Shown here: positions 40,668-54,544 of the stretch, one piece after another | How positions within the stretch are numbered: the first letter of the stretch is position 1 | Layout of the letters: every line of letters starts with the position of its first letter | Assembly: GCF_046630445.1 (NCBI RefSeq) | Contig: NC_092334.1 | Location: 194,123,001 to 194,187,000 of the forward strand | DNA: 64,000 nucleotides | Reading direction: 5' to 3' | Source: Rutidosis leptorrhynchoides | Lineage: Eukaryota > Streptophyta > Magnoliopsida > Asterales > Asteraceae | Translations under genes and position numbers: made by a program | The notes under the pieces: generated by a model | The model's input: the letters and a program-made list of their open reading frames with translations, nothing else | Told to the model about the DNA's origin: nothing | Databases searched by the model: none

Positions 40668-43544
40668 TGTAACGACCCAGATTTTTCCGATCGTTTTATA
40701 CATATAAGATTAATATTTACATAAATTAAACATTACCAACATGATAAGCAATCCAAATTGTTGAGTCTTGTGTTTTTGAAAAGAGTTTTACACAACGTTT
40801 GACCGTCCAATTTGACCGATGATATCACGAACTATATAACATACGATAATTATATGATTGTGTACATATACGTATTTATACATATTTAACATGATCTAAG
40901 GATGGTTTAACATATCATTGTGTACTAATAACAATGAGTTATAAGTATACTTTGAGACTACTAACTTAAGTTTTCAAAACGGTAACTATACGTAATGTTC
41001 TTTGACATATATACCTATAACCTATAATACTTATACAAGTATCGTATAAATACGTATTTAATCACTTTTAAAGGGCTTAAATACATAAAACAATATAAGT
41101 ATATTCACAAAAGGTAGTTATATTTGAATTCTCGTTCTGTTTCCTCAAGATTTCTACACGTATACCTAGGGTATATGTACCCTATATTGTATGCAGCTTC
41201 TAGATGTATTTACTATTGATAAATACGAATTATTAGACCTCAATTATCTACTCATAGCAGCCTTTATTAGTCAACAACATGTGGGATCAAGTGTTAACAT
41301 CTAGGAAGACTTATGAGCTAGAAATCAAAACATAAAATCCTTATATATACATATACATTCACGCCTATATACACACACATACACTTTCATATCAACTTTC
41401 TTTCAAGTTAGATGATCTTCTAAACTCTATTATCTTCAACCTTCAAGTGTTCTTCAAAGTCTTCATAAGTTTCTAGCTTCATAACCAAGGTAAAACTATG
41501 TTTAAACTTTGATTCAGTTCATGTAAGTTAATTATCTTAAATCAAGATATAACTTACTTACAACCTTTGTTTCTTTTCATGATTTCACTTCTTAATCTTC
41601 CAAGTCATTAAGAACAAGTTCATATCTTGTTTATTCAGTAACTTTCTTCATCATACTTGAGGTATAACCTTTGTTTATCATCTTGTTAAATTATAACTAT
41701 CTTACTACGAATATACGAATTATAACAACAAGAACATAGTTTGAATGATTTCAAACTTGTTTGCAAACTAAATAGATCCTTCTAACTTGAATTTTAAAAC
41801 ACTTCAAGACCTGTAATATATCTTAATGATATGATAACTTAACAAGATACAACTTGATTTTACAAAGAACACCTTAAAACTGAATCTACGTCATCGGAGT
41901 GCAACCGGGGGCTGTTTTGGGGTTGGATAATTAAAAATCATCTTAAACTTTGAATTGGAAGTTTATATTCTGTAAAAATGATATTTCTTATGAATATGTT
42001 AATATATAAAAATCTCATGGCATAACTCAAAGTGTAAGTATTTTTATAAAAATGATTATCTAGATGTTGTTTTTATGACGGAAATGATCACTTTCATAAG
42101 ATTCACCCAAGTTTGACCTATAACCTGTGATTTGGAATGCAAACTAAGGTATTTACAGTTCATATTCATAAATAATGGCTCGATCCAAGGAAGTGGCAAG
42201 TTGAACCAACAAAAACGAAGTTGTATTGAAGAAACTACGACTAAAACAAAATCGGGTATCCGAAGCTAGTTTAGCTGCGAAAATATTTTGACTAAAACCA
42301 AACTAATCATATCTTGGCTAATTAACATGATATTTTATATATATTTACTCATGATTTGATTTTACATATTTCAGGACCACTCGTAAACAACACGAGAAGA
42401 TTAATTATAAGACATCATGATTGTACGCAACACGTCATTTGACAACACGGTACTTTATGTACGCAACACGTCATTTGACAACACGGTACCATGGGTCGAG
42501 ATTAATTCCGATCAATACGAATACGATGAGGTCTTTTTATTTTATTGAGCAACTAATTGTGGACCACTAACATCGGACTGCTAACTACGGACTAATAGAT
42601 ATTAAAAGTATTATAAGTATATATGTAACGATTATTTGAAAAGAAAATATGTTGGTATATTATATATATGGTTAGGTTCGTGATATCTATCGAAGACCAA
42701 GTCGTGTTAAATATCTTCAAGGCAAAAGTGAGTATATAGTCCCACTTTTAAACTCTAAATATTTCGGGATGAGAATACATGCATTTTATGATTTACGTTA
42801 TGGACACGAGTGATTAAAAATATATATTCTACATTGAGTTGTACCACTGGCATACTTCCCTGTAACTTGGTAACTACTATTTACATGCGGTATTGTAAAC
42901 GCGAATCCTGTTGATAGATCTATCGGGCCTGACAACCCCAACCGGACTGGACGACCAGTATTCAACGGTTGCACAGTACTTCGTTTTGGTGACTACACTT
43001 GGTACGGTGTAGTGAGATTTCATAATAAAGGGAATATGCGACGTTGATTAAATGTTAAGTATGGTTATCAAGTGCTCAACCACTTAGAATATTTTTATTA
43101 AAACGTTTATGTATATTAAATCTTGTGGTCTATATTTATAACGCTGCTAGCATTAAACCTATATCTCACCAACTTTATGTTGATGTTTTAAGCATGATTA
43201 TTCTCAGGTGATAATTAAAAGCTTCCTCTGCATTATGCCGAATTTAAGCAGGATTTGGAGTATGCATATTTGTCTCAAAAATAAAACTGCATATCGGAAG
43301 ATTTGTAATGTGAAATATGTTGGAAATCGTATTGTTATTATCAAATGTAAAGTTTGTAAAACTAAGATTATCGCTAAACGGTAATCATTATTATGCTATT
43401 TGAACCTTTGATTATAATAAAGGTCATGATTTGTATTATAAAAACGTATGCAGATTTTGAAAAATGTCACATATAGAGGTCAATACCTCGCAATGACACC
43501 AATAAGTACGTGACGTTTATAATCGATATGAACGGGATGCTACA
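40668..43544 (+). repeat. 3' LTR of TEK (2.88 kb)
   Basis: Begins TGTAACGACCCAG, ends GGGATGCTACA; hairpin at 43476-43489. Differs from the 5' LTR by scattered single bases only. Confidence 0.95.
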
Positions 43545-44150
43545 TATAAATATAAATATATCGTAGATAGATAGATAGATAGAAAAAGGTGTGTTTTCAT
43601 CGAGCAGAATGCGCGGCCTTTTATAGGCCCACGTTTAACTGTACAGCTCCGCGAGTGTGGAGGTTTTCTTCCTCACAGCTCCGCGAGTGCGGAGCTCTGG
43701 ATTCCAGCTCATAGATCAAATCCAAAATGTGGGATGCGTATAAATATAATATATAATAATATATATAATTAATTATATATTATATTATATTCTTGTGCAT
43801 AGTTGACTTGTAATTTTTGGTCCGTTGCGTCGCGCGCTGAAAGTTGGTTCATGTCTCGGTTCCGGATTCGAATGCCTTTTCGTATAATTTAATATCTTGT
43901 ACTTTGCTTTTTGCGGCTTGTACTCTTGTAATTTTTAGACGTTTCTCATCAATAATTTGAACCACTTAGATTGTACTTTGTACTTTTTAGCTTTTTGGTC
44001 ATTTGCGTCTTCAATTCGTCGAATCTGTCTTTTGTCTTCACCTTTTATTATTTAAACGAATATAACTTGTAAATAGAACAATTACAACTAAAAGCTTGTC
44101 TTTCTTGAAGGATAAAGCTATGAAATATATGTTCGTTTTTAGCATTATCA
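43545..44150 (-). repeat. ATH2 5' LTR, outer part, with promoter
   Basis: On the minus strand it begins TGATAATGCTAAAAACG at 44150. The TATA box TATAAAAGG (43625-43617) lies 22 bases downstream of the palindrome pair 43647-43694. Target duplication GCTAC follows at 44151-44155. Confidence 0.9.
43647..43694. repeat. Palindrome pair in ATH2 5' LTR promoter
   Basis: CTCCGCGAGTGTGGAG at 43647-43662 and CTCCGCGAGTGCGGAG at 43679-43694 (stem CTCCGC/GCGGAG, loop GAGT), starts 32 bases apart, just upstream of the TATA box on the minus strand. Confidence 0.9.
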
Positions 44151-44155
44151 GCTAC

Positions 44156-45593
44156 CTAAACATGTTACACTACTTAATTTAGCAATAATTCATGACAAAA
44201 ATCGGCCATAACCTGTTTATATCAAAAAGCCCCAAATTTCTCAAGAACACAAACCCTAGATTTCTAAAAATTTCGAAGTTTTTGGCTTCAAATCATGTTA
44301 AATAGCATCAATCTAGGTTATACATGCATAATATACTAACAATTTAACTCTAATTACACTAGAAATTAAGAAAATCAAATTATTGCAATTAATTAAAATT
44401 ATCACAAAAAGTAGGAAATTTATGAGTTTAGGGGTGAAATTTTTACCTTTCTGCTTCCCCATCTGAGAAAAGACATGTTTGGAACGGATTATAGCACGAA
44501 ATTTGGATGATTTTGGTGAAAAATTGAAGATTTTAGGGTGTTTGTGTGTGTTTTTTCGTATTTGTGTGTATGGGTGTTGTGAGACAGAGAGCACAGCTCG
44601 ATGAGCTTTTGATCCTGACCAGTTTTTAAGGGCCATGCGATCGCATGGCTACCCCGTGCAATTCCTATGCATCGCATGAGGTCCAAGGTTTTTTTTTTTT
44701 ATATAAAACCTTTTACTTATAAAACAATTAATTAATTTTTATAAATTTGTTTTCTTTTAGAATGAGGGCGTTTCGGATCGTTGTCCTAGATCGTCTCTCG
44801 ACAAAATTTTAAAATTTTTCATTTTTAAGCGTTGTTTTAAAAGCAAAGATTTTTGGGTTTTTTTAATATTTTTTGCATACTTTAATTCAATAAGATTAAA
44901 AATAATGATAATAAAATTTCTCGTCCCTCCTTTGGGTTAAGCAATTTCGGTTCAACGACCTAGTCTTCAACTCACGACGAATTTTAAAAATTAATTTTTT
45001 TTAACTTAATGAAATAAAGTATTTTTGTTTTTAACTTCACACCAAACTTAAATTTAAAATGCATAAAATTAATAATTCATATAAATATCATTAATAATTT
45101 TATACATTAATTTTACAAACTTATATTGAAAATATTAATTTTTTAAATATTTAAAAACTTAAATATATTGGTTTTAAAAATTTATAATATTAATTTTAAA
45201 AACATGGTAAAAATAAAATTAAAATCTTTTTGGTCTTTTATTCCACTTTAATCAATCAAATATTATAAAAAATATACGTCCCTCTTTTGGGTAAAGTAAT
45301 TTCGGCTATTTTACCTAGTTTTACTCCTGACGAATTTTTGAAATATTTTGAATTGATTGATTAAAGATATTTATACCTTATGAATAAACGGTAAATTTCG
45401 CAGTGATGTAATAAATTTTTGTATGATATCAATAATTTCGATTTCGCATACCTAATTTTATTGAATATCAATTTAATACTTTATAGCGAACGATTCAGCG
45501 TTTATTATCAAAAGGTTAAAAGCAATAAATAAAAACCAATAAAAACTGTACATTCTTACCTGTGAGAAAGAATTCTCAGAGACCTGCTTTAGC
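44156..45593 (-). other. ATH1 spacer between small ORF and ORF1
   Basis: No supported gene. Resumes the ATH1 sequence interrupted at 20850. Holds the palindrome pair 44634-44679 and, on the minus strand near 44455-44440, ATGGGGAAGCAGAAAG followed by GTAAAAAT, which looks like a splice donor. It may be the promoter and leader of ORF1. Confidence 0.5.
44632..44679. repeat. Palindrome pair in ATH1 internal spacer
   Basis: GCCATGCGATCGCATGGC (perfect 18-base palindrome, 44632-44649) and a one-base-shorter TATGCATCGCATGA at 44666-44679. Core starts at 44634 and 44666 are 32 bases apart, as in the ATH1 LTR. Confidence 0.9.
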
Positions 45594-45992
45594 CTACTCA
45601 TAGGAGAGTCGTGTGATTTGATTTTCCATAGCTACGTAAGCGTAACCTCGATTCTTCAATAACTTTTCTTCTAAACATATGAACGGTCCTTCTCTGCATA
45701 GAGTAACAAATTCGGTATTTGAATATATTTGATTGTTCAAACATTTACCTTCATGTGACCATTTTCCGTATTTATGACATCTTTCAAGGTGTCGTGCTCT
45801 TCTTTTTGTTGCGGATTTTGATTTTTCTTTACCAAAATGTGTTTTATGATGATCTTTCCTGAGTTCTTTCCTCACTTCGTCCATTTTGCTTCTTATGAAT
45901 GATACCAGTTCACTCGGGAAGATGTTATTATTATGTTTAGTAATCATAGCGTGTAGTAGTAGACCATGGTTCAGATCAAAGGAATTCTTCAT
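45594..45992 (-). CDS. ATH1 small conserved ORF, 132 aa
   Basis: Counterpart of the ATH2 protein at 31338-31754. Residues 51-70 are basic (Lys/Arg/His), and Cys72, His73, His80 and Cys84 form CHKYGKWSHEGKC. It ends SYE where ATH2 continues six residues more. It lies about 170 bases after the integrase end and has a start codon of its own. The frame is whole while all neighbouring pol domains of ATH1 are broken. Role unknown; a zinc-binding or RNA-binding accessory protein is a guess from composition. Confidence 0.6.
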   Translation of the reverse strand: MKNSFDLNHGLLLHAMITKHNNNIFPSELVSFIRSKMDEVRKELRKDHHKTHFGKEKSKSATKRRARHLERCHKYGKWSHEGKCLNNQIYSNTEFVTLCREGPFICLEEKLLKNRGYAYVAMENQITRLSYE

Positions 45993-46164
45993 CTCGTAAA
46001 ACCTAAAAGAAATAAAAATTCAGAATGGAGGGAGAAGACTAGTTCTTTAGGGTCTGCTAGGGAAAGACCATGCGGATTCCATTTTCGAGAACTACACGAA
46101 AACAGAATATCTAACTCTTAACAGAAATACATATTACCCTTAAAAGATTCGAATCTTCCCACAC

Positions 46165-47347
46165 TTAGTTAGCTGTGGTGTCGAAATTGTGATTAACTTC
46201 ATCTTCAACTTCCAATAGATTATCTATGTAACGTTTAACTCTGTGACCATTACCCTTAAATTCAATCCCATTCGAATTTATTAATTCTACTGTTTCGTAC
46301 GGGAAAACTCTTTTGACTATGAATTGTCCAGACCATCTTGATTTCAATTTTCCAGGTAATAGCTTGAATTGTGAATTAAAAAGAAGAACTCTTTCTCCTT
46401 CTTTAAATTCTTTTGAACTTCTGATTCTTTTATCATGCCATTTCTTCATTCTTTCCTTATTGATTAACGAATTTTCGTATGCTTCATGTCTCAATTCTTC
46501 TAATTCGTTTAGTTAACTTAACCGTAGACGTCCAGCTTCATGTAACTCAAGATTACATGTCTTCAAAGCCTAAAATGCTTTGTGCTCAATTTCTACTGGA
46601 AGGTGACATGCTTTTCGGTAAACGAGTCTAAAAGGTGTGGTGCCAATTGGAGTTTTGTAGGCTGTTCTAAAAGCCCAGAGTGCATCCTCCAATTTCATGG
46701 ACCATTCCTTCGGATTTGATCCTACGGTTTTCTCTAGAATACGTTTTAATGCTCGGTTGGTATTTTCAACTTGTCCACTTGTTTGTGGATGATAAGCGGT
46801 TGAGATTTTATGAGTTACTCCATATCTTTTGAGAACTTTCTCAAGTTGATTATTACAAAAATGAGTACCCCGATCACTTATTAAAGCTTTTGGTGTTCCA
46901 AACCTAGCAAAAATACGTTTTAAAAAGTTGACTACAACTCGTGCATCGTTAGTTGGGAGAGTTTGTGCTTCCGCCCATTTAGATACATAATCAATGGCAA
47001 CGAGAATGTAGAGATTATTATGAGATTTTGAAAATGGACCCATAAAGTCAATACCCCAAACGTCAAATACTTCACATACTTGAATGACATTTTGTGGCAT
47101 TTCATCACGTTGACTTATTTTTTCGGCCCTTTGACAAGCATCACAGGATTTACAAAGAAGGTGTGCGTCTTTGAAAATTATAGGCCAATAGACTCCAGCG
47201 TCGTAGACTTTTCTTGCTGTGAGTTGAGGCCCATAATGCCCTCCTGTTGGTCCTGTGTGACAATGATTTAAGATTTGACTAGCTTCATCTCCGAATGCAC
47301 ATCGGCGTATTATTCCATCGGGACAACTTTTAAAAAAATGTGGATCT
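46165..47347 (-). pseudogene. ATH1 integrase
   Basis: From 47347 downward: HHCC domain with [14 protein letters not shown] and CKSCDACQR, then the core with [22 protein letters not shown] and Glu in [11 protein letters not shown] (DDE), all in one frame to 46570. There a TAG stop follows EIEHKAF; a second stop lies near 46513. The C-terminal domain (46494-46165) reads GERVLLFNSQFKLLPGKLKSRW and ends in TTAN. Upstream it is separated from RNase H by the solo LTR 47348-51929. Confidence 0.92.
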
Positions 47348-47605
47348 TGTGACGACCCGAAAATTTTCGACCAAATTTAAACTTAATCTTTATATGATTT
47401 TGACACGATAAGCAAAGTCTGTTAGGTTGAGTCTCAAAAATTTTGAAATGTTCAATTGACCATCGACCATTCCCGACGATTCAGGAACTACTATTTGTAA
47501 ATAGATATGTACATATTTAATATATATTAACTTGAAATGTTATATGATTCAATTATTAGAATTTACTATGTAAAATAATAATAATATATAATAAATATTA
47601 TTCAT

Positions 47606-47677
<72 letters not shown>

Positions 47678-50600
47678 ATATAGAATATATATTTTGTGAT
47701 TTCGAAACTATTTAGTAAACGAAGATAACGCTCAATTGTCATTCGATTGATTGTAAATGAGTTAAAAATAAACGTATGTAATTTTAAAATAAATGGTGAT
47801 TCGAAAGTGAGCTATATAAATTATTGGCTCATTAAAAATATATTTAGGAACTACTTGTTGAATTTTAAAACTTTTTATATTTTACTTAGGGTTGGGAGTG
47901 AATAATTAATGTAATTATTATTTAACAATTAATAACCGAATTTTATACCATAATGACTAAATTATTTAAAGAAACTTAAAAAAAATTTGGGATTTTTCAG
48001 AGTACTTTTTAAATTCATCACTGAGTAACAACAGAGTACGAAATAATACACATAAAAACTGTTGGTAGATTAAAAACAAAATGAAGGTTGTGTACTGATC
48101 CATTACACGTTTTAGATTCTTATTGAACAATTATTATTATTATTATATTATAAATTTTATTATATTAAATTCTCATTGATTGAATGTTAACCGAATTGAA
48201 ATTATTGAATTAAGTTACTGTGTTAAATTTTGTTTTTGTCCTGAAAAGTTTTACTTTATGATACAATGCAATTCCACTACTTTATTCTTTAATTTGATAC
48301 CCGATTTATTTATATGCTTAGTGGAGACTTTTGTGATGATAATATTAATTTTATATCATTGCTTGGTGATTTGTAGAATTAGGATCAAAATAATAACCCA
48401 CTTTTAGAATAGTAAGAGCCAAGTTATATATATAACTATATATATATATAATGATGCAATGACATAAATATAAAACACCCACTTGTGTAATATTGTCTAC
48501 TTCTTTCTGATTAATATTCGATGACCCACCCCTTTCCTTTAATTACATATATAAACATACAACATAGATGAATGATGATTGATACTTTTAACAACCGGGA
48601 CCAGGTGTTAATTGACTTTTGTTTTTAGATTCACCACTCTCCAATCACTTTATAGATTCTTTTCACTTAAGTACAAACACGACATTGTGTTAATCAAACT
48701 AAATCAATAATATCCATATCAATTAAATACTCGTACAGTCATGATATATTATGTTAAATATGATAGATATAACATTACCGAACTTCAACACCTTACACCA
48801 CATTCACATTCTTCCTCCTCCCACAACCGACACCATCTCCTTCCCGGATCACTTTAATCAATTAAACATAATCGAACCACTCTAGTTTTGATTTTCCGTT
48901 TAGCCTACTATAGATAAAATCATTCGAAACAACACCTGGTTGAACCCATCTTTGTTGGTAACCCCTCGATAACAATCCACATGTTTATTACTTTGCTGAT
49001 TAAATGCAAGACCAAACCAACACTTGATCATATCGTCTTTTGGCTACTGCGTGTTTACGGGTTCTCTTCTTTAAATGATTATAGCCACCACTTCAAATTT
49101 CCTCCTTGATGTATAACTGACCTCCACAACCACGACCGAAACCATTGTCAACCAACAAGCAATCATCTAGAACTACCAAAATAACCACCATCGAGCACCA
49201 CTTCAACACCCACGTATGTACTGCTACTTGCTACATTCGGTTTCCATCGAGAACACCCCAAACAAACATCGATCACCTCCCTCTCCTTCCTCTCTCACTC
49301 ATTTATATCTCTCTTTTCTCTCTCTCTATATCTCTCTACTGTTTTGCTCGATAACCCCCCATCTTCACACACAATAACAACCGTGATCCATCACCTGCTG
49401 CTTATCTTATTTTCTGTTTCTACTTCAACCGGAGCATCACCGTCAACCACCATCTCTTTTTCTCCTTCTCTTGATTAACCACCATAACAGTACAATTATT
49501 TACCATGAACACCCCATCACCACCGTCAACACCATCACCGTTGCTGCTGCAGTTTCTGTCACTGTTCTACAATTAAGTAAACCGACAAAGAATTTGATGA
49601 ATAGTCATCGTTATAATGCTGTACAATTTTGTTCTGATTCTGTGGAATATCGATGGTGATGATGAGCTTAATATGATGATGAACAAGTTGGAATATGATA
49701 ATGGCGATAATGGGGTCAAGATGGGGACGGGAGCTTTGGATTCCATATTCAACGAACCTTGTGAATCAGTTTTCTTATTTTAAATACAATCTAAACAAGG
49801 TAAATATTGTTGGATCAGACTGATGGGCCGTTTAAATGAATTTACTTTGCATATTGGGCCATGTACTCACTGTTGAGCCATCAGTTTTCTGTTTTTAATT
49901 GTTGGACTGAAAGCTGTTTTAGTTATTGGGCCGTGTCCCTGTTTAAGCTATTGGGCCAAGATCAGACTTATATTTCGATATTGGAACCGAGAATAAGGTG
50001 ATGGCGGATTGATATTGATATTGATATGGATATTGATCGTGTTGTTATGATGAGATAAGATAGTAATAACGTTAGTTATGGAAAATGATTATGATTATGA
50101 TTAAGATTGATGATGATAAGTTAGATAGTGTTATGATCAAATCGAAATGGTTGAGAATGATGATCAAGATTAGTTAATCATGATGTTAGTAATGCATGAT
50201 GATCGATGCTTTATTAACCGAATCAAAAGGGAAATCAAACACCTTTCTTACTTATTGACGATGTTCGGTTAATACTCCAAAGACAAAACCATTCGATTAT
50301 TATTCTTTCCAACCACACACCTCACTCGATGATTTTTCGTTCAACCAGAAGGTATAAGATACAAACTAAATTTCTTGAATTTAATACCATTATATTATTG
50401 TTACTAAAATTATAATGTAATGAATATAACTATATAAGTATGATATAAGAATTATTAAGTTAATGTTTATGTCTAATAAGTTTATAAAAATAATATGAAA
50501 ATTAAACATAAGAAAATAGTTATGATTATGACAAAAACGTAAAATAAATATGATGAAGCTTGTGAATATAAGATTAATGACATAAGTATTATTGATATTA

Positions 50601-51929
50601 CTAATTTATTTATCATTAATATCATTACTAAAATTAACTTTAAGATAATTATTATTATTTTTATAATAATTATTATTATTATTAAAAGAACTATTATGAT
50701 TAAAATTACCATTTTTACAAGAATTATCATTTTATTATCATTATCATCATCATTATTATTAGTATTATCATTAGAATTATCATTTATTATTATTAATAAA
50801 AGTATTTTTTTTATTAAATTTATCATATTCATTATTATTATAAGTATTATCATTTCTATTATCATCATTAACATTATTACTAGTATTTTTATAATAAATA
50901 ACAATTATTTATCTAAAGTAAATAAAGTAAATATATCTAACTAAATTATTAATGAAACCTATAAATTATAAAACATAACAATTATATCATTAGTAACAAT
51001 ATATAAATTTATTTGATTACGATTATATGTTTTAATATATATAATTGATATAGGTTCGTGAATCCAAGGTCAACCCTACACTTGTTAAATGACGTCATAT
51101 GTATTTTTACTACAAAATACAGTATGATGAGTTTCATTACTCCCTTTTTATATATATTTTTGGGACTGAGAATACATGCGCTGATTTTATTAATGTTTTA
51201 CGAAATAGACACAAGTGATCAAAAACTACATTCTATGGCTGAATTATGAATATTGAATATCACCCCTTTTTAGCTTGGTAACCTAATAATTAGGAAAAGG
51301 GTATGGCCCCTAATTGACGCGAATCCTAAAGATAGATCTATGGACCTCGACAAGTCCCATCCAGGGTACGGATATTTTAGTACTTTAAGATTATTATTAT
51401 TACAAACGTGAGGTTCTGTTTGGGGATATTCTATGCATTAAAGTTAAGTCGGTTATCAAGCATTCACCATATGAATGATTATTTTTGTCTCTATGCATGG
51501 GACGTATATTTATGAGAAATGAAAATGAAAATCTTGTGGTCTATTAAAATGATGAAAATGATCGATTATGATAAACTAATGAACTCACCAACCTTTTGGT
51601 TGACACTTGAAAGCATGTTTATTCTCAGGTATGAAAGAAATCTTTCGTTGTGCATTTGCTCATATTAGAGATATTACTTGGAGTCATTCATGACATATTT
51701 CAAAAGATGTTGCATTCGAGTCGTCGAGTTCATTAAGATTATTACTAAGTCAACTATAGTTGGGATATATTATGATATGGTATGCAGCCGTCAACTTTCG
51801 ATGTAAATGAAAATTTTTCTTTTAAAAACGAATGCAATGTTTGTAAAATGTATCATATAGAGGTCAATTACCTCGCGATGTGACCAAATGTAATGTATTC
51901 GTCCAGATGGATTAGGACGGGTCTCTACA
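47348..51929 (+). mobile_element. SOLO2: solo LTR (4.58 kb) in ATH1 pol
   Basis: Begins TGTGACGACCCG, ends GGGTCTCTACA, flanked by GATCT at 47343-47347 and 51930-51934. Same family as the LTRs of A, B and C at both ends, including the hairpin at 51860-51874 and TATTCTCAGGTATG near 51621. The middle (48000-50400) differs. It has a CT-rich stretch at 49276-49345 comparable to one in the LTR of A, and I find no tRNA-like module. No gene. Confidence 0.94.
47609..47672. repeat. (TA)n microsatellite
   Basis: About 32 TA units in SOLO2. Confidence 0.97.
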
Positions 51930-53119
51930 GATCTTCCCAAAAATTGTGTTTTATATCACTAAAGAATTTCTTTCGTTTTTGGTATGACAACCCTTTTTCA
52001 AGGAATCCACATACTAAGTAGTTTGCATAGTCTGCAAACCATGGAATTTCACTATAATCGATTTTCAAAAGATATTCATCAGGAGTGTTATCTTGTATAG
52101 TCGATTCATTTAGAACTTCTAATTCAGGATTTTCAAGATGAGAAAGATGATCAGCTGCGAGATTTTCTACTCCCTTTTATCTCGGATTTCAATATCAAAC
52201 TCTTGTAAGAGTAAGATCCAATGGATTAATCGTGGTTAGACATCTTGTTTTGAAAATAGGTATCTAAGAGCAGAATGGTCGGTATAGACCACCGTTTTAG
52301 CTAGAACGATATATGAACGAAATTTGTCAAAAGCAAAGACAATAGCAAGGAGTTCTTTTTCAATAGTTGTGTAATTCATTTGTGCTCCTTGTAACGTCTT
52401 ACTAGCGTAATAGATAGGTTGAAATCGTTTTTCAATCCTTTGTCATAAAACGGCTCCCATTGCAAAATCACTTGCATCGCACATGAGTTCAAATGGTAGA
52501 TTCCAATTTGGAGTTATCATGATCGGAGCATTAGTGAGTTTTTCTTTAAGAATATTAAAAGATTTGATACATTCATTTGAAAATATGAATGGAGCATCCT
52601 TTTCTAGGAGTTTATTCATAGGAGTGGCAATTTTAGAAAAATATTTTATGAAACGTCGGTAAAAACTGGTATGCCCTAGAAAACTCCTAACTCCTCTAAC
52701 ATTGGTGGGATGTGGAAGTTTAGCAATTACATCTACTTTAGCTCTATCCACTTCAATTCCTTCCTTTGAAATTTTATGACCAAGAACGATGCCTTCTTTA
52801 ACATGAAATGGCATTTCTCCCAATTAAGTACTAGATTTGATTGCTCGCATCTAATAAGCATTCGTTCAAGATTAACTAGACATGATTCAAAAGTATCACC
52901 GAAGACTAAAAAGTCATCCATGAAAACTTCCATGCATTCTTCTATCATGTCGTGAAAAATCGCCATCATGCACCTTTGAAAGGTTGCAGGGGCGTTGCAT
53001 AGTCCAAATGGCATGCATTTGTAAGCAAAAGTACCATAAGGGCACGTGAACGTGGTTTTCTCTTGATCCTTGGGTGCTATTGGAATTTGAAAGTATCCGG
53101 AAAAACCGTCAAGAAAACA
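51930..53119 (-). pseudogene. ATH1 reverse transcriptase (C-part) and RNase H
   Basis: From 53119 down: CFLDGFSGYFQIPI, KCMPFGLCNAPATFQRCM, the catalytic FMDD (EVFMDDFLVFG) and the KCHFM region. One base is lost near 52815, after which the next frame reads EGIVLGHKISKEGIEVD, RSFLGHTSFYRRFIKYFSKIA and FELMCDASDFAMGAVL. A TGA stop at about 52445 precedes RFQPIYYASKTL, NYTTIEKELLAIVFA and VYTDHSALRYL of RNase H. A further stop follows SKQDV. RNase H is then cut by SOLO2. Confidence 0.9.
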
Positions 53120-54544
53120 CTAGTAACTATTTTCGGCTAATCTTTCCAACATTTGATCAATGAAAGGTAAGGGAAAGTGATCTTTTCTGGTGGCGTCATT
53201 TAATTTTCTATAATCAATACAAACACGCCATCCTGTTACAGTCCTAAAAGGAATAAGCTCATTTTTTTCATTTGTGATGACATTCATGCCACCCTTCTTA
53301 GGTACACATTGAACTGGGCTTACCCATGGATTATCAGAGATTGGATAAATTAAACATGCATCTAGCATTTTAATAATTTCTTTCTTAACAACATCTTGCA
53401 TATTAGGATTTAGTCTTCGTTGGCGTTGCACATATGTTTTATGATCTTCTTCCATAAGGATTTTATGTGTGCAATACGAAGGACTTATGCCTTTAATGTC
53501 ATGAATCTTCCATGCAATAACTAGTTTATGAGCTTTTAGCACAGAAATGGGTTGAGATTTTTCATTTTTCGTAAGAGAAGACGATATTATTACAGGTAAT
53601 TCAGATTCACCATGTAAATAAGCATATTCTAAATGGTTTGGAAGTGGCTTTAACTCTAATGTCGGTGGTTCTTCTATCGATGATTTATATCGATATCTGT
53701 CTACCTCTTTTAACATTTGAAGTTCTTCTGTTGTTGGTTCATATTCATTAGCCATAAGTTTAGCTAACATTTCAGTTTCATCAATTGATTCAGTCCCTTC
53801 TCCTAAAGAACATTCTCCTGTTCCTTGAAATTCTGGAAATTCTTCTAACAATTCTGCATGTGAATCTATAGTTTGAATATAATAACATGTATCATCTGCA
53901 GATTGCGGTTGTTGCATGGCTCTATCAACAGAAAAGGTAACACTCTCATCCTCTATACTTAGGGTCAGTTTCTTACCGAACACGTCTATTATTGCTTTAG
54001 CCGTGTTTAAGAATGGTCTTCCTAATATGAGAGGAACTCGAGAATCTTCTTCCATGTCCAGAATAACAAAATCTACTGGAAATACTAAAGTACCAACTTT
54101 AACTAGCATGTTCTCCATTATCCCTCTAGGATATTTTACTGATCGATCTGCTAGTTGTATGCTTATTCTTTTTCGTTTCAATTCTCCGAGGTCTAGTTTA
54201 GCGTATAGTGAATACGGCATTAAATTTATACTAGCACCTAAGTCTGCCAATGCTTCGATTGAACTAAGACTACCCAGAAAATATGGAATTGTGAAACTTC
54301 CTGGATCTGATAATTTTTCTGGTATCATATTCAACAATACTGCAGAACAATTAGCATTCATAGTAACAGCCGAGAGTTCTTCCATTTTCTTTCTATTTGT
54401 GATTAGATCTTTCAAGAATTTGACATACCTAGGCATTCCTGAAATCACATCAATGAAAGGAAGATTGACATTTATTTGTTTAAACATATCTAAGAATTTG
54501 GATTGCTCGGTTTCAAGTCTTTCTTTTCTCATTTTACTCGGGTA
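53120..54544 (-). pseudogene. ATH1 protease and start of reverse transcriptase
   Basis: A 470-codon frame (MRKERLETEQSKFLDMFKQ start). Protease: ALADLGASINLMPYSLY with the DLGAS active site typical of Athila/Tat, then VILDMEEDSRVPLILGRPFL. A long acidic linker (about residues 210-300) leads to RT: LNPNMQDVVKKEIIKML, NPWVSPVQCVPKKGG, WRVCIDYRKLNDATRKDHFP. It ends at a TAG stop at 53120-53122 within the RT core. Confidence 0.9.

Larger units (their letters stand above)
32418..43544 (+). mobile_element. TEK: full-length chromovirus-like Ty3 retrotransposon
   Basis: An 11.1 kb element with 5' LTR 32418-35293, PBS 35296-35307, 5' ORF 35485-35904, gag-pol remnants 36272-40620, polypurine region 40635-40667 and 3' LTR 40668-43544. 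TATAA flanks it at 32413-32417 and 43545-43549. The two LTRs are near-identical by eye, so insertion was fairly recent. Gag-pol order (gag, PR, RT, RNase H, IN) and the C-terminal chromodomain-like segment point to a chromovirus, probably Tekay-like. All enzyme genes carry stops, shifts or deletions, so it is not autonomous now. Confidence 0.95.

Noticed and set aside
49145-49354. Host gene fragment in SOLO2 (CT-rich, leader-like)
   Set aside because: The stretch looks like a 5' leader but a related CT-rich stretch occurs in the LTR of A; no coding similarity.
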